DNA from: an uncultured Flavobacteriaceae bacterium
Lineage (GTDB): Bacteria > Bacteroidota > Bacteroidia > Flavobacteriales > Flavobacteriaceae
Reading direction: 5' to 3'
Assembly (NCBI GenBank): GCA_947503005.1
Contig: CANNCA010000002.1
Coordinates: 620,001 to 684,000 of the forward strand
Length of the DNA stretch: 64,000 nucleotides
Shown here: positions 54,399-63,063 of the stretch, piece after piece
Layout: the number at the start of each line of letters is the position of its first letter
How positions within the stretch are numbered: the first letter of the stretch is position 1
Program-made: the position numbers and the translations under genes
The notes under the pieces: generated by a model
Database searches by the model: none
Seen by the model: only the letters and a program-made list of their open reading frames with translations
Told to the model about the DNA's origin: nothing

Positions 54399-54429
54399 TA
54401 AACATATTTATAACGCTTAGTGAAAACAA
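54399..54429 (-). promoter_or_regulatory. Candidate promoter for the LNEILS genes
   Basis: On the minus strand, TTG and TATGTTTA are separated by 20 bases, close to the Bacteroidota arrangement TTTG - about 20 - TAnnTTTG. The -7 element lies about 50 bases before the copy 1 start. The match is imperfect. Confidence 0.3.
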
Positions 54430-54545
54430 TTAATTGTGGTGTACTGGCTTTTTTTTGTTGTGAAAAGCGTCATCTTCGACACCATCTATTTTGCGACGAA
54501 AATAACCCAATGTAGTTCATCGAAGTTATGTGCATTTCGTCGGAG

Positions 54546-55889
54546 TTAAAACTTCACCTGATACGCTAAGCCTGCAGAAACAGCCCATACAAAGCTTCCC
54601 GATTGAAAAGCAAGCTCTTGTCTTGATACTCCAACACTGGCACTATATATATTCGGATTTTGTTTGCCGGTAAATTGATATTGAAGACTCATACGCTGTG
54701 ATTCAATATATAGCAAAGTTTCCGCTAATAGTTCATCGCCTGAAACTAGCTGTCGTAATTCCGGAGAATATCCCATTCCGATATTAAGACTAAAAAAATT
54801 ATCGGCATCCTTTAAATATTTACGTACCAAGAGGTTTCCTGAGAATTGAATCAAGTTGTCCTCTTTGGGAATTAAGTTGGATCTTAACGAAAAATAATAA
54901 TTACCCCGGTAGTGCCCAATTGAATTTGTAATCATTGTGATGTCTCTGGTGTCTAAACTAATATAGCGTCCGCCTGCGGAAAACTCCATAGCACCAGGCA
55001 AATTCACATAAAGATCCCCACCTACCTTATGATTGGGATAAATCGAGGCGTTGGAATATCCATAATTTAAGTAGGCATAAAAGCGTTTCGAGAATTTCGG
55101 ATAAAAATCAATATCGTATTGCAGTCCGTGCTCACCATTGCGATTACTATAATTGATTCTGGGGAGCAAACTTCCGGCAAGTGTCTGTCTCTTGAACTCA
55201 ATGGTCGAGAAGACCATGGGGTCGTATCTTTGATCGAAGACCGTGAAAGAATTTCGAATCGCAATTCGGTTATTCAGTACATTTTCTTTTTTAGCTTCTT
55301 TCTTTTCAACGGCTTCAGTTTCTTTATTTTTTACTACAGTGCCTGGCGTGCTTTCTATTTCGGATTTATTTTTCCTTTTTGAGGATTTGATATTGCTCTT
55401 TGTAGCTATAGAACCTGGATTATCAATCCAGCTTTTTTTAGGAAATTCTTGATTTTCAATACGGTCTAACGCCATTTCCGCTAGTCGTTCTAATTCTTTG
55501 TCATTCTTTAAATAAGTTAATGCTTTGTTTGTTAAACCCAAAGCTATGGCATTGTTCTTAGCATACAGTTCATTCTTAACCGCAAGAATCCAGATATCTC
55601 GATTGTCTTTCTCAATAGAGGTTAGTTTATTGAATTCTCTTCTTGCCTTGTCATATTGTCGAGACCAACTGTAGGTACGAGCAACTAAGGTGCGCGCTTT
55701 TATGTTCTCGGGATACTTATTTAAAATTGCTAAAGCTATACTTTGTGCTTGTCCATGCTTTCCGTTATAGGCCAGTTCATGTGCTGCAGCATATGAATCG
55801 TCAACATCATTGTAAGCCAGATCCTGTCCCCAAGCACACATACTTAGGAATAGAAAAATTAGGGCGCTATGTATGTACTTAATTAGCAT
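54546..55889 (-). CDS. YaiO-like outer-membrane beta-barrel protein with TPRs
   Basis: This 447-residue exported protein has a signal peptide, then TPR units at about 30-125 (AAHELAYNGKHGQAQSIALAIL, AIALGLTNKALTYL), a charged Lys/Glu linker, and a C-terminal beta-barrel of about 230 residues. The YaiO family and PgaA-like export porins share this arrangement. It probably forms the outer-membrane exit for the polysaccharide made by the GT2 enzyme of the same operon. It starts at the last base of the LtaS-like gene. Confidence 0.82.
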   Translation of the reverse strand: MLIKYIHSALIFLFLSMCAWGQDLAYNDVDDSYAAAHELAYNGKHGQAQSIALAILNKYPENIKARTLVARTYSWSRQYDKARREFNKLTSIEKDNRDIWILAVKNELYAKNNAIALGLTNKALTYLKNDKELERLAEMALDRIENQEFPKKSWIDNPGSIATKSNIKSSKRKNKSEIESTPGTVVKNKETEAVEKKEAKKENVLNNRIAIRNSFTVFDQRYDPMVFSTIEFKRQTLAGSLLPRINYSNRNGEHGLQYDIDFYPKFSKRFYAYLNYGYSNASIYPNHKVGGDLYVNLPGAMEFSAGGRYISLDTRDITMITNSIGHYRGNYYFSLRSNLIPKEDNLIQFSGNLLVRKYLKDADNFFSLNIGMGYSPELRQLVSGDELLAETLLYIESQRMSLQYQFTGKQNPNIYSASVGVSRQELAFQSGSFVWAVSAGLAYQVKF

Positions 55890-58228
55890 TAATCTTCAAA
55901 GTCAGTTGAAGCGGTTTGTTTTTTTCTTGATTGGTTTCTTGCCCGTGCGATTTTATCGGAAATTTCGTTGACACTAGAGCTATTCTGTTCTGCTAGCTTA
56001 ATCAGCTCAAGGGCATCTTTATGGCGATCTGACCAAAAATAAACATCGAACAGGGCCGAGTAGGAATCGATATAGTTCGGGTTCATTTTAATGCACTCCT
56101 TTAAAATTTTTATGGAAGTTTCGTAGTCACCTTTCCAAACGTTGATCCTGCCGGTGAGTATTTTGGTGTCAATGTGGCTTGGAGCGTCAGAAAGAATATA
56201 ACGGCATAGTAGTAACGCCTTATCATATTCCTTGTCGAATGCAATATCCCTAGCGATAAAATAGCCTTTGTCAGAATCTTTACCGTTGTAAACACTATTG
56301 AGCCAAATCATCTCCGTTTCTGTGAAGACTTCTTTTTGTACCGCGAAAATTGCCAAACTATCTGGTATGATTTTATCATTGTTGGTCACATAAGCATTCA
56401 TTGATTTGAAAGCCGCTAGTTTACTTTCCGTTTTTGAACCCCCAAAAGAAGAACTTAAATCCATATTCTCATCAAGACTATAAATAGACCCATCAGAGAA
56501 TACTTGCTCGCCGCTGATATATTCTTTGAGTTCGTTTTTGTTGCGCATTAATGGAATGTCTTTTATCGCCCTAAACTCTTCTTGCATATCAAGTGCGCTA
56601 CCCATCCATGCTACTCGCTTAGGCATTTTCAATTCATAGTTTCCTTTCAAAAGGGCTAGTATTGTTGGTGTAACATCAAAATGGGAAGACAGGGCGCTAA
56701 TTTTTCGCGTCTTTTTCAACATGGGGCTATAAATGATTAGTGGCACGTGAAAACGACTGATCGCATTTCGCTGCGGTATAGGTATGAGCCGGTGATCGCC
56801 CGTAACCACAAAAATGGTATTTTCATAGTTAGGTTGCTTTTTATAGGCCTCAAATACATCTTTTAAAGCATCATCCGTATATAACAAGGTGGCAAAAACA
56901 TTATCGTTTTTTTTGATGACGTTTTTGATTTTTCCTCCATGACTACTTTTTGACAAAATCTGTTTCACCTTTTCCTCGTAAAAATCCTGCTGTGGGGGAA
57001 TAAAAGGTTCATGTGTACTAATTGTCATGTATACTTCCATTCTCGGTTGTTCCGTTCTCGGCAAACTCATACTTTTTTTAAAAAGTTCTTTGTCAGGATA
57101 CCCCCATGAAGAACCTGCCGCATCTTCAGCTTGCATTTCATACTTAGAACCAAATCCGGATTTATCAAGAACAAAATCCACGTTTTCGCTCAAAAGAAAC
57201 TGGTCTACATTGTCGAAGGAGCTATTGGTACCTTGATAAAATGAGGTGTGATATCCGTTGTTCTTCAAAATACTGAACAACGTTAGTTTGTTAGGATACT
57301 TTTCCAGCTCCATAAAACCACTTTTACCAAAAGGAAGTGATCCAAAAAGTGACGGTATAACTCCAAAGGTTCTACCGGTGTTACTCAAACAGTTTTCCCA
57401 ATACAATGATTTTTTGGTCAATTCATCCAAAAATGGAGTGAATCCTTCATACTCGGCGCCTTCCCCGACAAAATCCCTTCCTAAGCCTTCGACCATTATA
57501 AAAACTATGTTTGGTTTTTCTTCTTTTAAATCAAAGTACTCACCCAATACATTCTCGGTTTGAGATCGTTTTATCAAGGGGTATTCCACATCGGAATTAT
57601 AGGAGGTATCTTCCGTAGAACTGTTATACAAATTGATGGCCAGATACTGTGTTTTATTCTGATTAATTGGCTTTCCATCGGTAAACAAGGTGGTAATGAA
57701 CAAACTGAAAAGGATAATCGTAAAGGGATACATCTTACTGATGTAATGGTAATATTTTGAAGTGACCTTATACAATCCGAAGAACATGCCTCCGATAACC
57801 AAGATACCGACGACAAGAGAAATGGACATTCCCCCAGAATTCGCAACTGTCATTTTGATATCGGAAAAGCTATAGCCCAATAAATCAGACCCTAGGGGCA
57901 CTAAAGCCGTGCAAAAATAGCTAATAAGCATCGCCTCGATTATCAATAATAAAATGAGAACTCCAAAAACTAGATTAAAACCATAGGTCGACCTAAGTTT
58001 CTCCCAAAAATTAAACGGGAATACCAAGATTATACCAACTATGGAGGCGAAACCTAATTGATGGAACAGTGCAATAAAAAAACTCTTTCCAAAAATAATA
58101 TCAACAACACCTTTAAAATACAGCGTTGTATACTGATAAATAGAAAGCACCAAAAGACACCCAAAGAATGAAATAATCAACCTGGTGTATTGCTTTAAGG
58201 TATATCTATCAATTTTACTTGTATTCAT
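55889..58228 (-). CDS. LtaS-like sulfatase-fold transferase with C-terminal TPRs
   Basis: This 779-residue membrane enzyme has about five N-terminal spans and a periplasmic alkaline-phosphatase/LtaS fold starting at about residue 235 with NIVFIMVEGLGRDFVGEG. The catalytic Thr is in NTGRTFGVIPSLFGSLPFG, and FVVTGDHRLIP gives Asp and His metal ligands. TPR-like repeats follow near the C-terminus (DKALLLCRYILSDAPSHIDTK). LtaS transfers phosphoglycerol from phosphatidylglycerol. Here it may decorate a polymer made by the neighbouring GT2. Confidence 0.85.
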   Translation of the reverse strand: MNTSKIDRYTLKQYTRLIISFFGCLLVLSIYQYTTLYFKGVVDIIFGKSFFIALFHQLGFASIVGIILVFPFNFWEKLRSTYGFNLVFGVLILLLIIEAMLISYFCTALVPLGSDLLGYSFSDIKMTVANSGGMSISLVVGILVIGGMFFGLYKVTSKYYHYISKMYPFTIILFSLFITTLFTDGKPINQNKTQYLAINLYNSSTEDTSYNSDVEYPLIKRSQTENVLGEYFDLKEEKPNIVFIMVEGLGRDFVGEGAEYEGFTPFLDELTKKSLYWENCLSNTGRTFGVIPSLFGSLPFGKSGFMELEKYPNKLTLFSILKNNGYHTSFYQGTNSSFDNVDQFLLSENVDFVLDKSGFGSKYEMQAEDAAGSSWGYPDKELFKKSMSLPRTEQPRMEVYMTISTHEPFIPPQQDFYEEKVKQILSKSSHGGKIKNVIKKNDNVFATLLYTDDALKDVFEAYKKQPNYENTIFVVTGDHRLIPIPQRNAISRFHVPLIIYSPMLKKTRKISALSSHFDVTPTILALLKGNYELKMPKRVAWMGSALDMQEEFRAIKDIPLMRNKNELKEYISGEQVFSDGSIYSLDENMDLSSSFGGSKTESKLAAFKSMNAYVTNNDKIIPDSLAIFAVQKEVFTETEMIWLNSVYNGKDSDKGYFIARDIAFDKEYDKALLLCRYILSDAPSHIDTKILTGRINVWKGDYETSIKILKECIKMNPNYIDSYSALFDVYFWSDRHKDALELIKLAEQNSSSVNEISDKIARARNQSRKKQTASTDFED

Positions 58229-58237
58229 AATAGACTT

Positions 58238-59668
58238 TTACGTAGCTTTCGCAAATCCCTTCCGAACTTGTGAGCCCCAACCTGATTTCACTTTAAATAG
58301 TTTTTTATAATTGCCGCGAATCGCTGCCCATACAACTATCGGATGAAAAGTAATCGGTTCGATAATAGCACAGAACATGAGAATCAAAATGTCTTTGGTT
58401 TTTTTGTATTCATTGTAGGAGTATACATCCCATAAAATGGCATAGAAGGAGAACATTATTGAAAACAGGTACACAGCAGCTGTGATGGCTACAAAAAACT
58501 CCCAGTTCAAAATTCCCAAATACCAGAAAAGAACGACGGTAAAGAAACCGAAGAACTCTAAAAGTGGCGCCAACCACTCATAAAAAAACCAATAGGGATA
58601 ACTAAGCAGCCCCAATCGACCATACTGAGAATTGAAGAACATATCTTTATGAGTATTCAGGGTTTCTAAATTACCCCTTGCCCATCGGTCACGTTGGTTG
58701 ATCAATATTTTGAGATCTTCAGGGACTTCAGTCCAACATAAGGGATCCGGTATGTATTCGATGGTATACGGCGAACGGCGGTCGTGCATGTAGCGGCGCA
58801 TTCTAAATATAATCTCCATGTCCTCTCCGACGGTATTGGTATCATACCCACCGACGGCCATAGCAATTTCACGGTCAAAGAATCCGAATGCACCGGAAAT
58901 GATAAGCAAACTGTCAATACGGCCCCAGGCCATTCGACCTAGAATGAACGAACGCGTATATTCCAAGAGTTGGAAACGGGCCAGCCAACTTTTAGGTAAT
59001 CGTATTTCTTCTAATTTTCCACCTTCAATGATGCAGGAATTCGCTACTCGAATAACACCACCAACAGCAATTACTCTTTTTTCAGACCTTCTGTAAAAAG
59101 ATTTCACCACATGCAAAAGGGCATCAGGCAAAAGCAGGCAATCTACATCGATACAGCCAACGTACTTGTTTTCGGAAAGAAACATACCTGTATTCAATGC
59201 ATCCGATTTACCTCCATTTTCCTTATCGATAACAGTAAGCTTGGAAAAGGAGCGTTGTCTGCTTTTATAGATTCCTCGAATGGGTTTTGATTTCCAATTG
59301 GGGTCGATGTCACGTTCGATTTTCTCCAAATCATAAGCGGTAATCATTTTTTCAAGGGTATCGTCTTTACTACCATCGTTGACCACCATGACCTCATAAT
59401 TAACATAGCGCAATGATAACAATGACCTTATGTTGTCCACAATGGTCAATCCCTCATTGTAAGCTGGAGCAATTATGGTAATACTAGGTGCCAAGGGAGA
59501 GGCCATGACTTTAGAAAGGTCATTAAAACTGTTTTTATGCTTATAATGAATTGAATTACGGGTTGACAAATACCCCATTATCGTAAACATCGTAAATAGC
59601 ACGACCGTAAACAGAAAGAAAACTACGTTTATGTATTCAAGAATGATATTCCAAACAGTACTATCCAT
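58238..59668 (-). CDS. Processive family 2 glycosyltransferase (PgaC/NodC-like)
   Basis: This 476-residue membrane synthase has an N-terminal span, then the GT2 core: APAYNEG, NDGSKDDT, DVDCLL (D-x-D), GEDMEI and NQRDRWARG, the last being the Q-x-x-R-W signature of processive synthases. C-terminal spans close the channel. Similar enzymes polymerise beta-linked GlcNAc or glucose. It precedes the LtaS-like gene by nine bases and overlaps the HEAT-repeat gene by eight bases. Confidence 0.9.
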   Translation of the reverse strand: MDSTVWNIILEYINVVFFLFTVVLFTMFTIMGYLSTRNSIHYKHKNSFNDLSKVMASPLAPSITIIAPAYNEGLTIVDNIRSLLSLRYVNYEVMVVNDGSKDDTLEKMITAYDLEKIERDIDPNWKSKPIRGIYKSRQRSFSKLTVIDKENGGKSDALNTGMFLSENKYVGCIDVDCLLLPDALLHVVKSFYRRSEKRVIAVGGVIRVANSCIIEGGKLEEIRLPKSWLARFQLLEYTRSFILGRMAWGRIDSLLIISGAFGFFDREIAMAVGGYDTNTVGEDMEIIFRMRRYMHDRRSPYTIEYIPDPLCWTEVPEDLKILINQRDRWARGNLETLNTHKDMFFNSQYGRLGLLSYPYWFFYEWLAPLLEFFGFFTVVLFWYLGILNWEFFVAITAAVYLFSIMFSFYAILWDVYSYNEYKKTKDILILMFCAIIEPITFHPIVVWAAIRGNYKKLFKVKSGWGSQVRKGFAKAT

Positions 59669-62600
59669 TTAACTTTTCCAAGATTTTATTTGAAAACGTA
59701 CATATTTGACCAAAGAAGGAACCATAGTGAACACTTTTCTGTTCCTCATCTGTCTTTTTTTTTTCATCAGTATCCGCGTCTAGGTCCTCACTTAAATCAA
59801 AATTCAAATCGAAAATATCATTCGGGTTACCGTAAGGTTCATCTACTTGTTCAAATTGCTCAACAGCTTGTGACACTTCATTTTCAATTGAAGCTTGAGT
59901 ATTTGAATTTTCCTCATTCCTACCCAACTTATATCTTAATTCTTTTAGTGCCTCCAAGGCTTTTTTTCTGATTTCCGGGGAATCATCTTTGGTCAACTCT
60001 TCCAAAAAACGCAATTCTTTTTCATCACCTACTGCAACCACTTCATTCAAAAGAATAAGTTTTGCCTCAACGTCACAGGTTCTGAACAAATCCTGAAATA
60101 CACTAAAAGGTTGAAGCTCGTTATCGATTTTCTCAGTATCTTGAGTATGGTTGAACGTATCAATTATAGTATTGATACGCTTTTTGAACATATCGTATTT
60201 CTCGTGTACCAATAACTCTTTCAGAAAAGGTATTTCACGCTGATCACCCATTTCTTCCAAATCATTTAACAATTGCCGTGTGCTGGCTTCAAATTCGATA
60301 TCACCAAAAATGGCTTTTGGAATCGATGCCTTCGGAATGTCCAATTCATCATCATTACGATAACCCTGATTTTTTTCGATTTTTATATAGTTATTAGGTA
60401 GTTCTTCATCTTTTTCAAAGGACACAGGAATGAATTCAAGTTGATCTTCGTCCAAATCCCAATCAGGGTTTATGTAGGAGTCATCTATTTGTGTATTCTC
60501 AGCTGGTGGTTTACTATCGAAAGCAATTAAATCATCAACAATTCTCTGTAAAAATTGTTCATTTTCTATGGGAAGTTCAACTTCATTTTCCTTTGCCTCT
60601 TCATCCCTAGTCTGCATCTCCAAATAATTTTCTGTTTCAAGTTTCCCAGAAAAAACAAAGGGCTCAATGACCTCAATATCACCTAGAGCATGTTCATCTT
60701 TTTCGTGGGTAACCTCTTCATAAATGACGAAAGCATTGCGAATATCATCGTTATTATAACGGTCATAGAACCTATTTTCAGTAGTTTCATAGACTTCCGG
60801 TATCGTCAAACTTTTAAATTCATGGCTTGGTTCTAGATCAAATTCCAAATCTTGGTTGAAAATTGTCTTTTGTTCGGGGTTTTCAGGTAATTCGAATAAT
60901 ACTTCATCATATTCAACCATTATCTCGAGTACGTCCCTCCCTTTATCGGCTAGTCTTTCGCTTTGGGCATCTTCAACAGTTGATACACTATCGACCACAA
61001 TGGGCAAAAAGGCCAATTCTGAAATATCAAACTCATCTAGAAAAGGTGCTTTTTGTTTGCCGAGATCGTCTTCGATACTAAGTTTCGACTTTTTGGAAGT
61101 TTTAATTTCTTTATAAACCACAGGAATATCAAATAGTTTCTCAGATAAGGATGCAGAGTCAAGCTCCGCTTCTTGAAACATTTCCGTTCTTTCTTCCTCA
61201 ACAACTATGGGCAAGAAGTCTAAATGAGCTATTTCCCAACTATCTTCTTCTGAATTGTATTGGGTAGGCTCTTCATCCAAAATTACTTCCTCGCTGATTA
61301 CTTCAATTTCATGTATCAACTTGAGCGCTTCCTTTTCAGCAGAAATATTGATATCCTCTATAGGGTATGTATCGCTTAGGTACGCTCCAACATCAGGTTT
61401 TTTCTCTTCTTCCTTTTCCATTTCCCCGATATCATTAAATTCTTCTTTCGTAAGAGTCATATCCGCCATGTTATGCGATGCGTGCTCTTCGGTCGTTTCT
61501 TCAGCAAAATGTTCTACATCTCTTTCTCCGGTAATCTCTGCATGCTTTTCAGCATGCATTTTAGCTATTGCCTCGGTAATATCATTTGGAATTTTATACT
61601 TGGACTCATCTTGAATGCCCTTAGAAGGCATTATACTTTCAGGAGAAATGATATTAATACTACTCAAGGCCTTACTCTTTACAGAAAAGTTGAGTTCTTT
61701 TTTGTCAATAAGGTTTAAAAATTCAATATCGGCTTCACTTCCTATATGGGCAATCGCGTCAAGTATGGCAATTTTAACATCGACGGAACAATTCCAAAAA
61801 ACCAACTTTAACGTATCCAAAGATTCGGTTACATTGAACTCCTTGATGCAGGCGATGGCCTCTTCTTTTATTTGATTGTTTTTATGTTTTACTAGCTCGA
61901 TTAAAGAGGTATTCGCATCATTTTGATTGTAATATTTAATTAATCGAAGGGCAAAGAGAACTACATATTTATTATTCGAGGTTAACCAGGCCTTAAATCG
62001 AGGTGGTTGAAAGTCTTCTTTGTTTCGAATAACATCTAATAATTTCAGCTGTTGCCATTCTGATATTTTATATTTTGTTGTATCCAAAAAATAGTTAATA
62101 CCCTCATGGCGTAGCGTTACCGTAGCAATCTCGGCTTGTTTTCTAATGGTACCTCGTTTATCGTTTATGAATTTGGTAATGAATCCATAAGACTCTGCCA
62201 CTTCCATTTGGGTGAGTTCCAAAATACCTTTTGAAATTACTTGCCAACGCCAGCTACTTAATTTTGCGAACGCATCTTTGTGCAGCCCTAAGTCTTGGTA
62301 GAGTTTAAACAAAGTTTGTTGGGCTTCCCCAGAAATGTCCCTTCTTAAATCCAACAGTATTTCTGAGAGTACTTTTCGATTGAAATCATCCTTCAGCAGT
62401 TGACGAATCTCTATTTTCAAGGAAACGTAATTCGACTTTTCATCTTTTGTAGCATCTTCTTCCAAAAACAAAAACTCACTTATCATAGGTGATAACTCAC
62501 GTTTTCGGTCTCTGACTTTTTTCGAGGCAGAAGAAATCCTGTTCCTATAAAAGAAAACCCCAATAAAATATAGTACAGCCAGACCTATGAACAGTATTGA

Positions 62601-62681
62601 CAAGTCCCACAATAAATCGGTATCGATTTTTGGGGCACTTATCAGTAGGTTATTTTTATATGTCAGATTTGGTATGCTCAA
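59661..62681 (-). CDS. HEAT-repeat membrane protein with long acidic linker
   Basis: This 1006-residue protein has one membrane segment at about 24-46 and a basic stretch after it. HEAT-type helix pairs occur at about 115-345 and again at about 815-950 (EELTKDDSPEIRKKALEALKEL). Between them is a roughly 450-residue region rich in Glu and Asp. HEAT repeats bind other proteins, so it may be a scaffold for the GT2 synthase or the response regulator. It lies directly between the regulator and the GT2 gene. Confidence 0.82.
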   Translation of the reverse strand: MSIPNLTYKNNLLISAPKIDTDLLWDLSILFIGLAVLYFIGVFFYRNRISSASKKVRDRKRELSPMISEFLFLEEDATKDEKSNYVSLKIEIRQLLKDDFNRKVLSEILLDLRRDISGEAQQTLFKLYQDLGLHKDAFAKLSSWRWQVISKGILELTQMEVAESYGFITKFINDKRGTIRKQAEIATVTLRHEGINYFLDTTKYKISEWQQLKLLDVIRNKEDFQPPRFKAWLTSNNKYVVLFALRLIKYYNQNDANTSLIELVKHKNNQIKEEAIACIKEFNVTESLDTLKLVFWNCSVDVKIAILDAIAHIGSEADIEFLNLIDKKELNFSVKSKALSSINIISPESIMPSKGIQDESKYKIPNDITEAIAKMHAEKHAEITGERDVEHFAEETTEEHASHNMADMTLTKEEFNDIGEMEKEEEKKPDVGAYLSDTYPIEDINISAEKEALKLIHEIEVISEEVILDEEPTQYNSEEDSWEIAHLDFLPIVVEEERTEMFQEAELDSASLSEKLFDIPVVYKEIKTSKKSKLSIEDDLGKQKAPFLDEFDISELAFLPIVVDSVSTVEDAQSERLADKGRDVLEIMVEYDEVLFELPENPEQKTIFNQDLEFDLEPSHEFKSLTIPEVYETTENRFYDRYNNDDIRNAFVIYEEVTHEKDEHALGDIEVIEPFVFSGKLETENYLEMQTRDEEAKENEVELPIENEQFLQRIVDDLIAFDSKPPAENTQIDDSYINPDWDLDEDQLEFIPVSFEKDEELPNNYIKIEKNQGYRNDDELDIPKASIPKAIFGDIEFEASTRQLLNDLEEMGDQREIPFLKELLVHEKYDMFKKRINTIIDTFNHTQDTEKIDNELQPFSVFQDLFRTCDVEAKLILLNEVVAVGDEKELRFLEELTKDDSPEIRKKALEALKELRYKLGRNEENSNTQASIENEVSQAVEQFEQVDEPYGNPNDIFDLNFDLSEDLDADTDEKKKTDEEQKSVHYGSFFGQICTFSNKILEKLNG

Positions 62682-62682
62682 A

Positions 62683-63054
62683 CTATGTTTTCCTCAATTG
62701 CCGTTCAACACGCACTAAAAGCTCTGAAGGACTTACTGGTTTCGATAAAAAATCATTTACCCCTAAATCAAAGGCATTCAAAACATTTTCCTCATTTCCC
62801 GCAGATGATATAATAATTATCGGAACGTTCGATTTTAATTCGTTACGGACATAGTCAATTAGCTCCATGCCAGAGAAATAAGGCATCATGATATCACTGA
62901 TGATAATGTCCGGTATTGTTTGGGTTAAATATTCCTTTACATCACGACCGTTGATACTTAAGCTGACGTCATATCCTCCTTTTTGAAGTCTAAAATTCAA
63001 TAAGGAAGCCAACAGCTCATCATCCTCCGCAAGCAATAGTTTTTTCTTCTGCAT
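62683..63054 (-). CDS. Single-domain response regulator
   Basis: This 123-residue receiver domain has acidic residues at 10-12, the phosphorylation site Asp54 in IISDIMMPYF, and conserved Lys105 in FLSKPVSPS. No output domain is present. It is one base upstream of the HEAT gene and nine bases downstream of the hybrid kinase gene, so it is likely a phosphoryl target of that kinase that acts by protein contact, perhaps on the HEAT protein. Confidence 0.93.
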   Translation of the reverse strand: MQKKKLLLAEDDELLASLLNFRLQKGGYDVSLSINGRDVKEYLTQTIPDIIISDIMMPYFSGMELIDYVRNELKSNVPIIIISSAGNEENVLNAFDLGVNDFLSKPVSPSELLVRVERQLRKT

Positions 63055-63063
63055 CTGTCTCTC

